Origin: Muricea muricata
Lineage: Eukaryota; Cnidaria; Anthozoa; Malacalcyonacea; Plexauridae
Length of the DNA stretch: 64,000 bases
Direction: 5' to 3'
NCBI GenBank assembly: GCA_963855995.1
Contig: OY979718.1
Coordinates: 60,118,564-60,182,563, forward strand
The position numbers were made by a program, and so were the translations under genes. The notes below the pieces were generated by a model. That model was not told the origin of the DNA, made no database searches, and saw only the letters and a list, made by a program, of their open reading frames with translations. Positions 44,175-55,600 of the stretch are shown in pieces. Numbering within the stretch: the stretch's first letter is position 1; the number at the start of each line of letters is the position of its first letter.

Positions 44175-44629
44175 AAGGATTATTGATGTCCGCAATACTT
44201 AAAAAAATAACTTTCATAGAAAAGAAAAAGAAATGGATCTTTGTTGCCGAAGCGGAATTTCGAAGGATCGTTTTAAGCATTGGGCTTATTAATTAATATG
44301 CAATATACATGTAGCATTGCATGGGTAGTCTTCTCAACAGCCTTTCAGTTTTCGATATAAACTGCAGAAAAGTATTTTAATTTCTCGACTTGTTGTCTAT
44401 ACGCTTTTAAACACCTATTGTAAAGCCAGTAGCTACCTAGCAGTATTCAAGGTATCAAAGAACAAGAACTGCAAAGAACTGTAGGTTTAAAAGAATTTTT
44501 AAAAGAAATCGCGTATTTTAGTGATGTGAAAACATATGATTACAATGTCCTCTGTGGCAGTTGGGACAGCAAACTTTGATCAACTCTCCTTGTTTGACGC
44601 CGCCCGCCCGGGCTTTCCAATCTTGGACC
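44175..44629. other. Downstream of fibrillarin: no gene seen
   Basis: 3' flank of the fibrillarin gene, presumably its 3' untranslated region near the stop. No clear AATAAA was seen close to the stop codon. Confidence 0.5.
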
Positions 44630-45139
44630 CCGTTTACACCGTACTGGATTCGCATGCTCAAGTTCGGGCAGTTTACGATCATATTTACTCTTTCCACTTT
44701 TTCTATGATCAGGTGTAATTAAATTCTGTCATATTATCATATATCACTCTTGAAACTATCCAACATGATACCATCAGACTCGGACTGGCCCCAATTAAGG
44801 GGCCTTGCCAATTCTGGCACTGAGAGGAGCCCTGTCCTGAATGTTTTAGGCGAAGATTTTATGGTATTCTGGAGAGAACATGATGAATTATTTAACCGCT
44901 TCCCCCTCCCATGAAGAGTTCAAAAATTCCGAATCATTCCCATCTGGTCCCTTTTATTTTCGTTTCGTACTGCCTGATAGTCTGTTTTAAACATCTTTGA
45001 AAGTTTACAAACACGGAAATTAAACAACAATTGTCAAGGGCCCATTTGATGTCCCAGTAGGGGCCCATGTGCCATGGCACAGTGGCACATAGGCCAGTCC
45101 GAGCCTGGATACCATGCGGATCTGGTACCGTGTAAACGG
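44630..45139. mobile_element. Inverted-repeat element hosting a nested hAT MITE
   Basis: CCGTTTACACCGTACTGGAT on the left is mirrored by ATCTGGTACCGTGTAAACGG on the right. About 180 bp of its own sequence remain once 44775-45107 and one duplicated 8-mer are removed. Flanks share CTTGG only. Confidence 0.6.
44775..45107. mobile_element. hAT-type MITE, 333 bp, 8-bp target duplication
   Basis: Ends CAGACTCGGACTGGCC and GGCCAGTCCGAGCCTG, flanked by GATACCAT on both sides (44767-44774 and 45108-45115). Inserted in the right part of the surrounding inverted-repeat element. Confidence 0.88.
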
Positions 45140-46199
45140 ATTCTTGGTTATTGTTTTTTAGCTTGAGGAATTTCTTAGTGGTAGTAATGTACCTTCCTGT
45201 CGGAATATATCACATCAGGAAATTACGGTATTTTTATCTATAATTTGCCACTTTTTTTAGGTAACAAGGCAGTGTATGATAATTGTGTATTAATGTGTGA
45301 TAAGTATTTGAAACTAACGTTGCAAGTGTAGCTAGTCAAGTGCCACTTGCCAGACTTGTTACAATCGCTCGCTCATTGTACGCGACAAAAAAAAGCGCTT
45401 GGAGAAATAGTAAAGCGAGCGACTTGTGTTTCCCTTGCAACTACGCCAAATTCGCCGGAGTATATTTTGTGAAGACCATCATACATAAGACATTAGCTGG
45501 GTTGGATTTGAAGATTAAAGAAGCCTTGAATTATGAAATCGACAATTTACAGCTCGAAGCAGCGAGATGGCAAGGTTGACGTCCGCATAATTTTAATTGG
45601 TTTAGACGCCAGAATATTTAATACATTGCAAGTGACACAACTCCTTCGGTCGCTCCCTCATTCCTCAAGCGCGGTTTTTAGCTGCGTACAATATAAACGG
45701 GCGACTTCTGGCGCTTTCCATTTGCACGGCTAGAAGAGTTTTATCCAAGCTAATCAGTTCACCAAGAAATTAGATCCAAGCTAAAGTTTTCGGTCAGAAG
45801 CATATAAGAAGTTTTATCTTCCATTTGAAAATTTCACCGTTTTAGCCGTCCAAGTGGAAAGTGCCTCATATCTTCCATTTGTCCTCCGACCAAAAGATCC
45901 CAGCTCACTGGTATTAGCCATTCAACAATCTGTATGTCAACTAAAATGTATATTATATGTATGCTGTGTATTGACCATGGTTTGACCATTGTTAATAGAG
46001 CTAGATGGTTCGGACACCATTAGAACTGCAATGTAAGTCGTCTATGTATTTGTTTTGGTTTATGCAGAAATAAGGTCCTTCGTCGTCACGTGCGTATTGT
46101 ATTTTTACCCAACTATAAACCAATAACAACGTTTTAGGAAAGTTATCCATCCGCGACTTGAACAATAGGGTAATTCAAAGATTCCTATTGGTGGATTTG
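45140..46199. other. Spacer: no gene recognised
   Basis: An open stretch at 45340-45579 (79 codons, ending LEAARWQG) has no motif I recognise and no supporting splice context. The rest shows nothing. Confidence 0.4.
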
Positions 46200-47806
46200 G
46201 CAAAAACACAAACACACGTGACGATGAAGAACCATAAAAAAGGTATGTCCAAAATGAAATTTACAAAAATAAAGAGCCGAATGCAATGTGGAAGATCATT
46301 AGGAGATGTGTGCCTCGTAAAGAAGTATCACAACCCGTTTACACCAGGGACATGAAAGAACTAGCTGATGAATTTAATATCTTCTACACATCTGTTGGGG
46401 TTAAAGTCGCAGAAGAATCGAAGAAGATAGCTATTGCAAATAATCTTACGTTAGTGCAACCAAACGAATTCGTATTCGATAACAATACTGACGAGTTTTG
46501 CTTCTATCCTGTATCATCTTGTGAAATACGTAAAATCGTGAACTCGTTTCCATCAAATAAGGCACCAGGTATCGACAAAGTCTCCGTCGCTGTTATAAAG
46601 GACGCTTTACCTATAATTCTTCCAACTCTAACTGAGATTGTAAACCGTTCCTTACTAACTGCGGTGTTTCCACTAGCTTGGAAGAAATCGGAAGTTATTC
46701 CAATTTTAAAGGAGTGGGATTATGAAATACCAAACGATAACCGCCCCGTTTCCCTGCTTCCTGTGGCCTCTAAGATTTGTGAGCGGGTTGTACTGAATCA
46801 ATTGATGGAATATATGTATCAAAAAGGGTGTCTCACTGAGAATCAGAGTGGAAACAAGAAGTTACACTCAACAGAGACACTTAATATACTTGTTTCGGAT
46901 ATGATTCTTGATGCCATGGACAGGAAAGAATTGACTGCAGTTGTGTTATTAGACCTATCGAAAGCGTTTGATAGCATTGAACATTCGTTGCTATTCAAAA
47001 AACTGCATTCGTTGGGTGTGTCCAGGAAGGCTGTGGGTTGGTTTAAGAGTTACCTCTCAGACAGATCTCAGTCTGTGAGGATTGGACATATACTATCAGA
47101 CGGTCGTGTGATAACTCATGGTATACCTCAAGGCTCAATACTCGGTCCAGCGTTGTTTAGCATTTATATAAACGACCTTCTAACTACTCCTGTTGCATGC
47201 CCTTTGGAGTCGTATGTAGATGACTCTAAAATATACTTGTCATTTTCATTTAAAGACATCAATGTTGCTGAGATTCTGCTCACAGACGATCTGAGGAGAA
47301 TTGCTGCTTGGTGTTGCTCAAATAGCCTGCTTGCTAATCCTGAAAAGACTAAGCTGCTCTTGTTTGGTACTCCACAAATGCTCAATCACGTTCAGAACTT
47401 TCGAGTGACTTTCCTTGATAAGGAACTGCAACCGGTGTCTTCAGCCCGAGATTTGGGAGTGGAGTTTGATGGATGTTTGAGTTATGATGAGCATATTACA
47501 CAAGTGGTTTCAAAATGCACAAAGTCTCTGTGCCTGATTAATCGAGTTAAGCATATTTTAGACAGCCGGACTCTGATAGTGATTATTAACGCTTTGGTCT
47601 TCAGCAAACTTTATTACTGCTCATCTGTGTGAGCAAATACGTCTAAGAAAAATATTGCAAAACTACAGACTGTGCAGAATTTTGCTGCACGAATTGTAAC
47701 TGGCACGAGAAAGTACGATCATATCACACCCGTGCTACAACAACTAAAGTGGTTACCTGTTTCTTATACGTTGCGATATAAAGATGCTGTCATGATATTT
47801 CATGAG
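46200..47806 (+). mobile_element. LINE A (CR1/L2-like), reverse transcriptase part
   Basis: A 448-codon open frame (46286-47629) carries fingers FPSNKAPGIDKVSVAVI, palm VLLDLSKAFDSIEHSLL, GIPQGSILGPALFSIYIN and the catalytic YVDD box (ESYVDDSKIYL). A stop after YYCSSV is followed by readable IAKLQTVQNFAARIVTG and KDAVMIFHE up to 47806. The endonuclease and 5' end are missing. The protein resumes at 52135 (CLKG, LAPPYL after a shift), so the element is split by the 47807-52130 insertion. Confidence 0.85.
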
Positions 47807-47811
47807 TAATC

Positions 47812-48696
47812 ATGGGGAGCAGACGTGTTGTTTCAAGCTCCGATCTAGAGACTGAAAAATTAGCTGAATCTTTATTAAGTTTTGTTACTGATGATGGTCC
47901 TAGCTTTTGTGAATCGAACGGAGAGAATTCCTTACATGCTATAGATATCTTATTTGGCAATTTTTGCTATAAGAAGGACAAACTTAAATGGGTCGGTTTG
48001 CTACAAGATCTGAAAGCCTTCGTGCTCACTGAAGTGGATGAAGAAATAGCTGAAAGCACGACCTGGCGATCGCCTAGCGGCGGTACGTGGAAATGTGAAA
48101 ATAAAGTATTGTCAGTAACGTGGCAGACAAAAAGCAATAACATTTATTTCGAAGGCGAAAAGGGAAAGGAAGTGATTGAACGGATAAACTCGTTCTTAAA
48201 ACAAGGCGAAGCAGACTCTGTCGAAGACAAAGTCACTGATGCAGAACAAATTGTCGAACTTATTACGCAAAGTTCCTCTCAGACTTCGAAGCAATCGAAC
48301 GTACAAATCGATGAAATTACTATAGTGAATGGCAATGCAATGGGAAAACACGGTGGTATAACTGCAACTGAATACTACGAGAAGAACGACGGAGCTAAGG
48401 TACCTACTCCATGTGCAAACGTAATTTCTCTTGATGATGAGGTAAGCAAACTTAAATTTAAGCTAATTCAACATGTTGATGAAACAAAAATGGAGCTTCA
48501 ACAAATTAAAGAAAACTTCGCTGTTCAACTTGACCAGTTAAGGGAATCATGTTGTCCCAGAGTGGAAAGTTGGGGACATAAACGGGAGATCTCCCGCGGC
48601 AGGCGAAGTGCAAAAATTGCTGATGCGGCACAATTTCGCGGCAGAAAAAACCGTAAAATTAGAGTTGCGGCAGGATCTGCGGCATATATACTATAA
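47812..48696 (+). CDS. ORF1-like protein at the start of the inserted unit (LINE B)
   Basis: 294 codons beginning MGSRRVVSSSDLE right after the junction with LINE A. A globular part (about residues 1-110) contains WRSPSGGTWKCENKVLSVTW. A coiled-coil stretch (about residues 205-250, VSKLKFKLIQHVDETKMELQ) ends in ESCC. From about 48570 the composition changes (GCGGCAG repeats), so the last 40 residues are probably read-through into another insertion. The layout suits a LINE ORF1, with a coiled coil upstream of an endonuclease ORF2, but I cannot name the domain. It could instead be a captured host fragment. Confidence 0.45.
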   Translation: MGSRRVVSSSDLETEKLAESLLSFVTDDGPSFCESNGENSLHAIDILFGNFCYKKDKLKWVGLLQDLKAFVLTEVDEEIAESTTWRSPSGGTWKCENKVLSVTWQTKSNNIYFEGEKGKEVIERINSFLKQGEADSVEDKVTDAEQIVELITQSSSQTSKQSNVQIDEITIVNGNAMGKHGGITATEYYEKNDGAKVPTPCANVISLDDEVSKLKFKLIQHVDETKMELQQIKENFAVQLDQLRESCCPRVESWGHKREISRGRRSAKIADAAQFRGRKNRKIRVAAGSAAYIL

Positions 48697-49088
48697 ACAA
48701 AACTTGCGGCAGAATTTTGATATCATTAACAGAATTTTTTATTTTACTCTTCAAGACATAATTCATTCCAACCAGTGAATAAACCTATTTCAACTGCAAG
48801 ACAGAATACAATGACATACATGAAGTATGTCAATTCATCCATTTGTCAGCTGGCGAAAATCAAATGAATAATTAAAATTTCGAGCCACACGCGATGTAGC
48901 TACGTTTGTCATGTTTTTACCATAGGCGGCCCAAAAATACGGGGTGTTTTTCCGTGAATACTTCAATTCGATATAATCTTGTCTCCATAGCGTGCAGCAA
49001 TGGTAATGATCTGAAATTTCGCTCGCGCGACGTCGCTGTTCTCGCGTGTCAATTGTGACGTCTTATTGGTTTAGACCTTGGCACCCTG
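48566..49088. other. Foreign segment between ORF1-like and unknown reading frame
   Basis: No coding content recognised. Several GCGGCAGA-type short repeats lie at 48596-48715. The segment separates the ORF1 coiled coil from the next coding block. Confidence 0.4.
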
Positions 49089-49880
49089 TTGATAGACGAT
49101 CCTCCAACCAACTGCGTAAATTTAAAGTCTAATATTGATGACATCAAGGAATTCAAGTTTAATGGTCATGAATTAGTTGAAGGCTGGCTAGTCGTTGAAA
49201 CCGAAGTGCATCATGCTCGTGACAAGGAAAGATCAGAAATCGTAACGTGGAAAATGCGACAACTGAACGACGTTCAAGACGATCTGCGGCGACTGGCTAA
49301 GGATTTGGCTTCCTCCTTAGAAAGTCGCCATGCCAAATGTTTGTCAAGTCTGCAACATACCCTTACCTGCATAGACATCGACTCTCTCGTCAATCTCCTT
49401 ATTGGCCAGCGGAACACCTGTGGTTACCCCTCCCTAAAACGTGAAGATGACTTTGTCGAAAATGGCAAGAAAGAATTCAAGAAATTTTATACCTATGTTT
49501 GCTCCCTAACCACGTAAAAGAGCTCGCCGAAAATCACTTCACACAGTTGAAATTAAGACCTGTATATAGTGATGAAGTATTAACTAAGCTCAAGAACACA
49601 TTAAAGATTATACTGTGGACACCTCAATATATGCGAACTTTATCCAGATGGTTCTCATTCTTGACAGTGGGAGACAAGGGGAAGGTAATTTCAAGTAACC
49701 TGCATATTAAATGTACTATTGATCTTGTTAATATTATTACAATTTTATTGGCAAATTTGATACATCAAATCGTTATGCACATACTTGACATTCATTTACA
49801 AAAATATAAATTCCATTTCATTGCAGGTAGAAGAGAGTAGCCTTCAATGTGAGGCAGGAAATCTAGTAAAGCTTATGGAG
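49089..49880 (+). pseudogene. Unrecognised protein fragment with an intron-like gap
   Basis: Frame 1 (49089-49517) reads EFKFNGHELVEGWLVVETEV, SSLESRHAKCLSSLQHTL and EFKKFYTYVCSL. A 1-base shift near 49500 continues in frame 3 with HVKELAENHFTQLKLRPVY, TPQYMRTLSRWFSFL and GDKGK. A donor (AAG|GTAATT, about 49685) and acceptor (TTGCAG before 49827) would join VEESSLQCEAGNLVKLM. It looks like a host-gene fragment of a family I do not recognise, trapped between ORF1 and ORF2 of LINE B. Confidence 0.45.
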
Positions 49881-52097
49881 TTCCATCCAACTGGATGACA
49901 ATATTAGTAATGAAGACATCCACATAGATAGCTATGATTTAATTAGGTTTGATCGTTCTAGGAAAGGTGGAGGCGTCTGTATGTATGTTAAAAATTCCCA
50001 TAGTTTTCTTGAAAGAAATGATTTGATGAGAGAAAATCTCGAGGCAAGTTTCATTGAGATTCATAAACCGTCTAGTGCATCTTTCGTTGTCGGAACAATA
50101 TATAAACCTCCCAGTGCTTCGGTTGACTCATTTGCTGCAATAGAACAATTAGTGAAACAAATAGACGACGAAAATAAAGAATTCTATTTACTTGGCGATT
50201 TAAATGCCAATAAACGCTGTTAAAACTCAAAATGGAGAGATATCTGATCCAACTGAACTAGCAGAATGCTTTAATGATTATTTTATTAATGTTGGTCCAG
50301 ATATTGCCAAAACTATTGATAAGAGTGACAGAAATTTTATGGGCTATATTACTAAAGCAACAAGTAAGCTAAATTTTCAAGCTGTGTCTGAGTCTACAGT
50401 TCAAAGATTACTTTTGTCCTTAAATCCTCGTAAATCTACTGGAATTGATAAAATTCCAGCAAAAATTATTCGCGTAGCTTCTACAGTTGTTGCAAATTCT
50501 TTGACAAAGATTTTCAATAGGGCAATTAGCAATGAGTCTTTTCCTTCGGAATGGAAACAAGCGAGAGTCTTACCCTTACACAAGAAAGGCTCTCGTAACT
50601 TGTTAAATAATTATCGCCCTATATCTATTCTCCCTGCTTTAAGTAAAGTTTTCGAAAGAATATTGTATGAACAACTGTATGACTATTTTGTTGGGAATAA
50701 CTTGTTATCCCATCATCAATACGGTTTTAGGCAGTTTCACTCGTCAGCATCAGTCCTTTTAGATAGCACAAATGAATGGTTCGTTAACATGGATCGTGGT
50801 TTCTTCAATATAGCAGTATTCCTCGACTTACAAAAGGCATTCGATACTATAGATCACGATATATTATTGAAGAAACTTGATCTTTATGGCTTAGAAAAGT
50901 CAGCTTTAAATCTTTTAAAATCGTATTTAACGAACAGAACTCAAATGTGCTTTGTCAACGGTACATTTTCCAGCCAAAAATTAATCACTTGCGGAGTCCC
51001 TCAAGGATCGATTCTTGGACCGCTTCTATTCCTAATCTATATAAATGATTTGCCAAACAGTTTGCAGTATTCGTCTGCAAGAATGTTTGCAGATGATACG
51101 ACATTAACTGCATCTGGTAAATCAATTTCTGAATTACAAGTCACTATCAATCATGACCTAGCTAACGTTAAGCAATGGCTCTCTGCAAACAAACTATCGT
51201 TAAATCTCATCAAAACTGAATATCTACTGATTGGATCCCGACATAACATTAATAATATATCTGCTGTTCCAAATGTATCTGTTGGTGACGTGCCAATTAA
51301 AAGAGTGAGAGAAACAAAAGCACTTGGAGTCTGTATTGATGAATTTTTATCATGGGATAGACATATTGATAAAATTGCTAAAAAAGTTTCATCCGGAATT
51401 GGAGCGATCAGAAAGCTTAAATCATGCGTGGACCGAAATACATTAATTTGTGCTTATAATATAATGCACTCATTCTACCACATTTTGATTATTGTTGCGA
51501 GGTCTGGGATACGATTGGTGTTACTCTTTCTGATCGTCTCCAGAAATTGCAAAATAGGGCTGCTAGAGTAATAACTGGACGTAAAAATGAACATGGTCAA
51601 TCTGAACTTGCTTTAAATGAATTAAATTTCAAAACTCTAAAAGAACGTAGAACTCAATTTATTGCAAGTCTCATGTACAAGATAACCCATGGTTTAGCGC
51701 CTAAAAAATTAATCGATATCTTTCAAAAGACGCTTTCATCTCAGAATTATAACTTAAGAGGCTCTACCACAATGCTCTATCTGCCTAAACCTAAGACTGA
51801 ATATCTTCAAAAAGGTTTTAGTTACAGAAGAGCAAAATTGTGGAATGGCCTCTCGGAAGAGCAGAGAAATATACAATCTCTCAGTCACTTTAATTCAAGT
51901 GTGCGACACCTTTCCACTTAGATAATTTTATGTAGTTCTTAATTGATAATATATAACTATTGTAATGTAATTTGTTTACTAGTTTAGTTTTATATTAATT
52001 TGTAATGTATTTGTATTTTAATTGTAATAATTTGTATTACCTACGCCCCTCTTGGAAACCAGCTTTTGCTGTAGGGGTTAGCGTAGCCAAATAAAGT

Positions 52098-52130
<33 letters not shown>
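49881..52130 (+). mobile_element. LINE B (CR1/L2-like), ORF2 with internal deletion
   Basis: Starts inside the endonuclease/exonuclease/phosphatase domain (SYDLIRFDRSRKGGGVCMYV, VVGTIYKPPSASVDSF, FYLLGDLNAN). It jumps at about 50212 directly to the reverse transcriptase (AECFNDYFINVGPDIAKT), so roughly half the nuclease and the linker are deleted. RT motifs: NPRKSTGIDKIPAKIIR, VFLDLQKAFDTIDHDILL, GVPQGSILGPLLFLIYIN and the FADDTT box. A 1-base loss near 51475 moves the C-terminus (QNRAARVITGRKNEHG, ending SVRHLST at 51921) to another frame. The 3' end is AATAAAGTTTT followed by (TTAC)n. The mutations make it inactive as written. Confidence 0.85.

Positions 52131-52133
<3 letters not shown>
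52092..52133. repeat. (TTAC)n tail of LINE B
   Basis: About ten TTAC units after AATAAAG. Microsatellite tails of this kind end CR1/L2-type LINEs. Confidence 0.85.
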
Positions 52134-52134
<1 letters not shown>

Positions 52135-52571
52135 AGTGTCTCAAAGGTTAGCTCCACCATACCTCACAAGAAGATTTACTTCTAGATTCCAGACACATGA
52201 TCGGGTCACCAGACAAATAAATGAGTTACATATCCCATTTTATCGGAAAGCTGCGGGTCAGCGCTCGTTTTTATACAGAGTAACCAAACTTTGGAATGAT
52301 TTAGAGGATAATATTAAAGCTAGTTCAAGTATCGAAGTCTTCAAGAAACTAATAAGAAATATACTGATCATGAGTGCTGGAACAACTCAATATAATTTCA
52401 TATTGCAGAATTTTCGCAATAATTAATCTTTTTGTATAAGTCTTCTTCTATATAAGTATATATAAGTCTTCTTAATATATAAGTTTTCTTCTAATAAACA
52501 CATGTAAATATACATAATTATTTTTATTCTATACATGTATTGTAATTATTTCTGAAAAGCCACTTTGGAGA

Positions 52572-52576
<5 letters not shown>
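52131..52576 (+). mobile_element. LINE A, 3' end
   Basis: Reads LAPPYLTRRFTSRFQTHD, LHIPFYRKAAGQRSFLYRV and TKLWNDLEDNIK, the conserved C-terminal tail of CR1/L2 ORF2, with a stop at 52426. It joins the 46200-47806 part across LINE B. It ends in an (AAT)n tail. Confidence 0.8.

Positions 52577-52654
<78 letters not shown>
52577..52654. repeat. (AAT)n microsatellite
   Basis: About 26 uninterrupted units. Probably the 3' tail of LINE A, expanded. Confidence 0.92.
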
Positions 52655-52656
<2 letters not shown>

Positions 52657-52797
52657 GAAACATGTATTTAATAATCAATTTACACTATTAAAAATATGAC
52701 AACCTGCACTCACTACAATATGTAGGCATCCAGGCTGTTACTATGGTACAGAAATTTTTTTTTAAATCTATATACACCAAGATATTAAAAGTCAAAA

Positions 52798-53520
52798 TTA
52801 CCAATATAAAAGTTCCGGGTTATTCCATTTCCTGTCTCTCATGCAGAATAAATAGTACGTACTCCTAATGCATACTCCGCATAATTTCCTAACTATAAAG
52901 CTTCTTTGAGATACATCTAAACCCAATACATTATCTAAAAAGTCATAAATCTTTTTACACTCCAGTCCAAATACACCAATAGCTCCCATTGATAAATTAA
53001 AATATTCTACAGTGTCATATCGCTGCTTCAAAGCATTGCAAAATTCCTTATAATGTAAAGTTTTTCTAGTGCAGTTTTTAGTAATATTAGTTTCAAAACC
53101 AATAGTCAGCTCGATGACATAAATTGCTCGAATTGTAGTGTTAACAATGATCATATCCGGTCGAACTTCTAAACCTGCTATTATTGATGGATTTTCAAAG
53201 CCGTCAACATCTGCATAAAAGCTTAAATCTTTCTTCACACTTGATAAATACTCAACAAGATTTTTAAGTACCGAGTTGTGACGCCAGGTATAACGCCCTT
53301 GCTCCAGATGAACTTTACAAGATGACACAATATGTTGTAAGGTTTGCACGTTTGAACATGAATAACAAAGATTGCTGGTTGCTTTATTCCAAAGAAGCAT
53401 GTTCTTTAAAGTTGGCAGAGTATTGTTTAAATATCTCGTGACAAAGTTGTAAATGTTCTTTGGTAATTTATCTAAGGTGGCATGCCAGTCTTTAATCATA
53501 TCAGGAAAGGCTTCTTTCCA
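52798..53520 (-). mobile_element. RLE-type LINE, restriction-like endonuclease end
   Basis: An open frame of 233 codons from 53499, with the frame extending upstream (KSLWKEAFPDM). A zinc knuckle is seen at LCYSCSNVQTLQHIVSSCKVH. The nuclease core is EVRPDMIIVNTTIRAIYVIELTIGFE, cut here as RPDMIIVN and IYVIELTIGF: the PD..E pattern of R2/NeSL/HERO-type restriction-like endonucleases. It is the C-terminal half of the protein whose reverse transcriptase lies at 56202-57511; the 53541-56199 element separates them. Confidence 0.82.
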
Positions 53521-54551
53521 AAGAGATTTTATAACTAATAGTCCGGGAGGCAGAGGGAATTTTACTTACTTTTCCGAGGGACTAATTCTATTGTTGATAA
53601 TATTGTAGTTTAGATGTCCCTTAATATGAATTCGAATGTTGTTTCGGCAGATTTTTCTTGAGTAATGTGTTAAACATGGTTTTCTGCTTGACTTCAAAAC
53701 ATTCGAAAAGGCGCCATTTTGTTTCTAATTTTAGTACAAGAAACGAGCCCACGACATTTTGGATCAGCGGACCCCGACATAACTTCATGTATGCACATTA
53801 ATACGCAAAATATTCATGCTTTCGCATGGGTAGTCATAGCGTTAATGCTCAAAACATTTGATATAATTTATAGTTATTCTGATTCGTGAAATATATATAA
53901 TTCATTTCTCTTTTTGTTGCATGTTTTAAAAAATTTAAAATTTTTTGAATGACTCAAACAACTGTGGAGCGCAAATATCCAGGCAAATGAATCATTGTTA
54001 CACAGTCATGCCTATGCTCATACATGACCGGTCTAAGAGTGCCCACCAGATGCTGCAATTAAAATATGGTATGCTCAATATATTATCATCACCTAAAATG
54101 ATGTATTCTTTTTGATAACCCCCCCCCTTGTTACAGATTTATTTTGGTTTTATTGGAAGCAAGAAATCAAGTAGCGGTGGAGGTCATCTGCTGTTTGTTT
54201 AATTTTAATGAACGTTCTTCAGTTTCTTCATTTAACTTATTTCAGTACAAAGTATAAATGATTTTCCATTACCACCTTTTTTCCCTTTGCATGAAAATTA
54301 GTGAACCGTTTTTGAATCGGCCCTCCCCCTATAATTAAAGAAGATAATAACATGAAGAGTTCCTTCCTTGTCCGCCGTGGTCATATCCAAACAACATTAT
54401 TCAATTAACATTACTTCCCTTATTTTAACCGTGGTGCTGTCGAAAGAAAATTTACCAAACGAACAGGTTCCCTGAGTGGTCTGGTGCGTAGCAATCGAAG
54501 TGTAGGTAGTTATATCATGGGCTGTCCATTAAGGGAAATAACACCGGTTAA

Positions 54552-54633
54552 CACCAAATTTAGCTAAAGAGGGAGCGCGTAGCGCGACAATCATTACTCG
54601 CCCTTCGGGCTCGCGCTTTAGCTAAATTTGGTG
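54552..54633. repeat. Hairpin with 18-bp perfect arms
   Basis: CACCAAATTTAGCTAAAG and its complement enclose a GC-rich loop with CGCCCTTCGGGC. It lies within the 2.66-kb long-arm element. Confidence 0.75.
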
Positions 54634-55337
54634 AAGTAGATACAGTCCCAGTGAGTGAGAATAGTCTTAAATATAATACCTTTTGCTAGCAAAGTTTAAT
54701 ATAGCAAAACAGTTCACTTACGTCTAGTTCCACTGTGTTGGCCGTGTGAAATTAACGAAAGTACTGGGACCGATCTGCTTCAAGGTATCTGAAATAGCCT
54801 TGACCAATAACACCACCGTAAATCAAGCAGCATGTACATTTTACCAGCATTCATTGCGGACATTGAGCAAAAACGACTGAAAAAAATGCCAAGGAAAATA
54901 TCCCAGGATATAAAACTTTAACAACACAGAGAAAATAACCTCCTCTCTTCTGCTTGTCCTTCAACAGACCTTCAATGTGCTTTGTGAAATGACATAGGCG
55001 TACGGGATCTCTGTCAACTGGGGAGGGGGTGGCTATCATTTCTTTCCCGAATTCCTCCATGGCCAGTGTCTAAGCGTCCAAATTCTCCGAAATTTGGAAA
55101 TAAATTCCCCGAAAAACTAGCAGTTTCCAATTTTTTTTTTTGGGGGGGGGGTTGCAGCCCTTCCAGCCTCCCTTGCTCGTACGCCTATATGAAATGATTT
55201 CCGACCGCAAAGCATTCTGAAAATGTACATCCGCCAACTTAATTGAAAAATACTCGGCCTCACCTCGTATTTCAACCTGTCTCGGAGGAAGTCCTTCTAC
55301 TTGTGTTTGAACTATTACAAGTATTAAAGTTCTTTAA

Positions 55338-55600
55338 GCATCACCACGGCAGAAATAATCCTTAATGAAGAATAATCATCTTCAGACATCACCACAGATG
55401 AAAGGAAGACGCTGATATAATTTTCTTCTCTATACATCATCAGGCAGGAACTTGAAAGGTGAACTTTAGACATCGCCACATTAGGAAATGTAAGGAACTT
55501 TTCATTTAGGTTACGGTAGCAGAAGGGAGGAACTGATCAGCATATAATTTTCTAGTTGATACATCACCACGGCAGAAAGGGGGAGGGACTGTTCACAGAC
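55338..55600. repeat. Degenerate tandem CATCACCACGGCAGAA array
   Basis: Variants of CATCACCACGGCAGAAA followed by GGAAC-like bases start near 55338, 55388, 55434, 55473 and 55562. Spacing is irregular at 40-90 bp. It lies inside the long-arm element near its right arm. Confidence 0.55.

Noticed and set aside
45340..45733. Two overlapping frames ending LEAARWQG and FHLHG
   Set aside because: No motif recognised and no supporting exon structure; described only as unexplained spacer.
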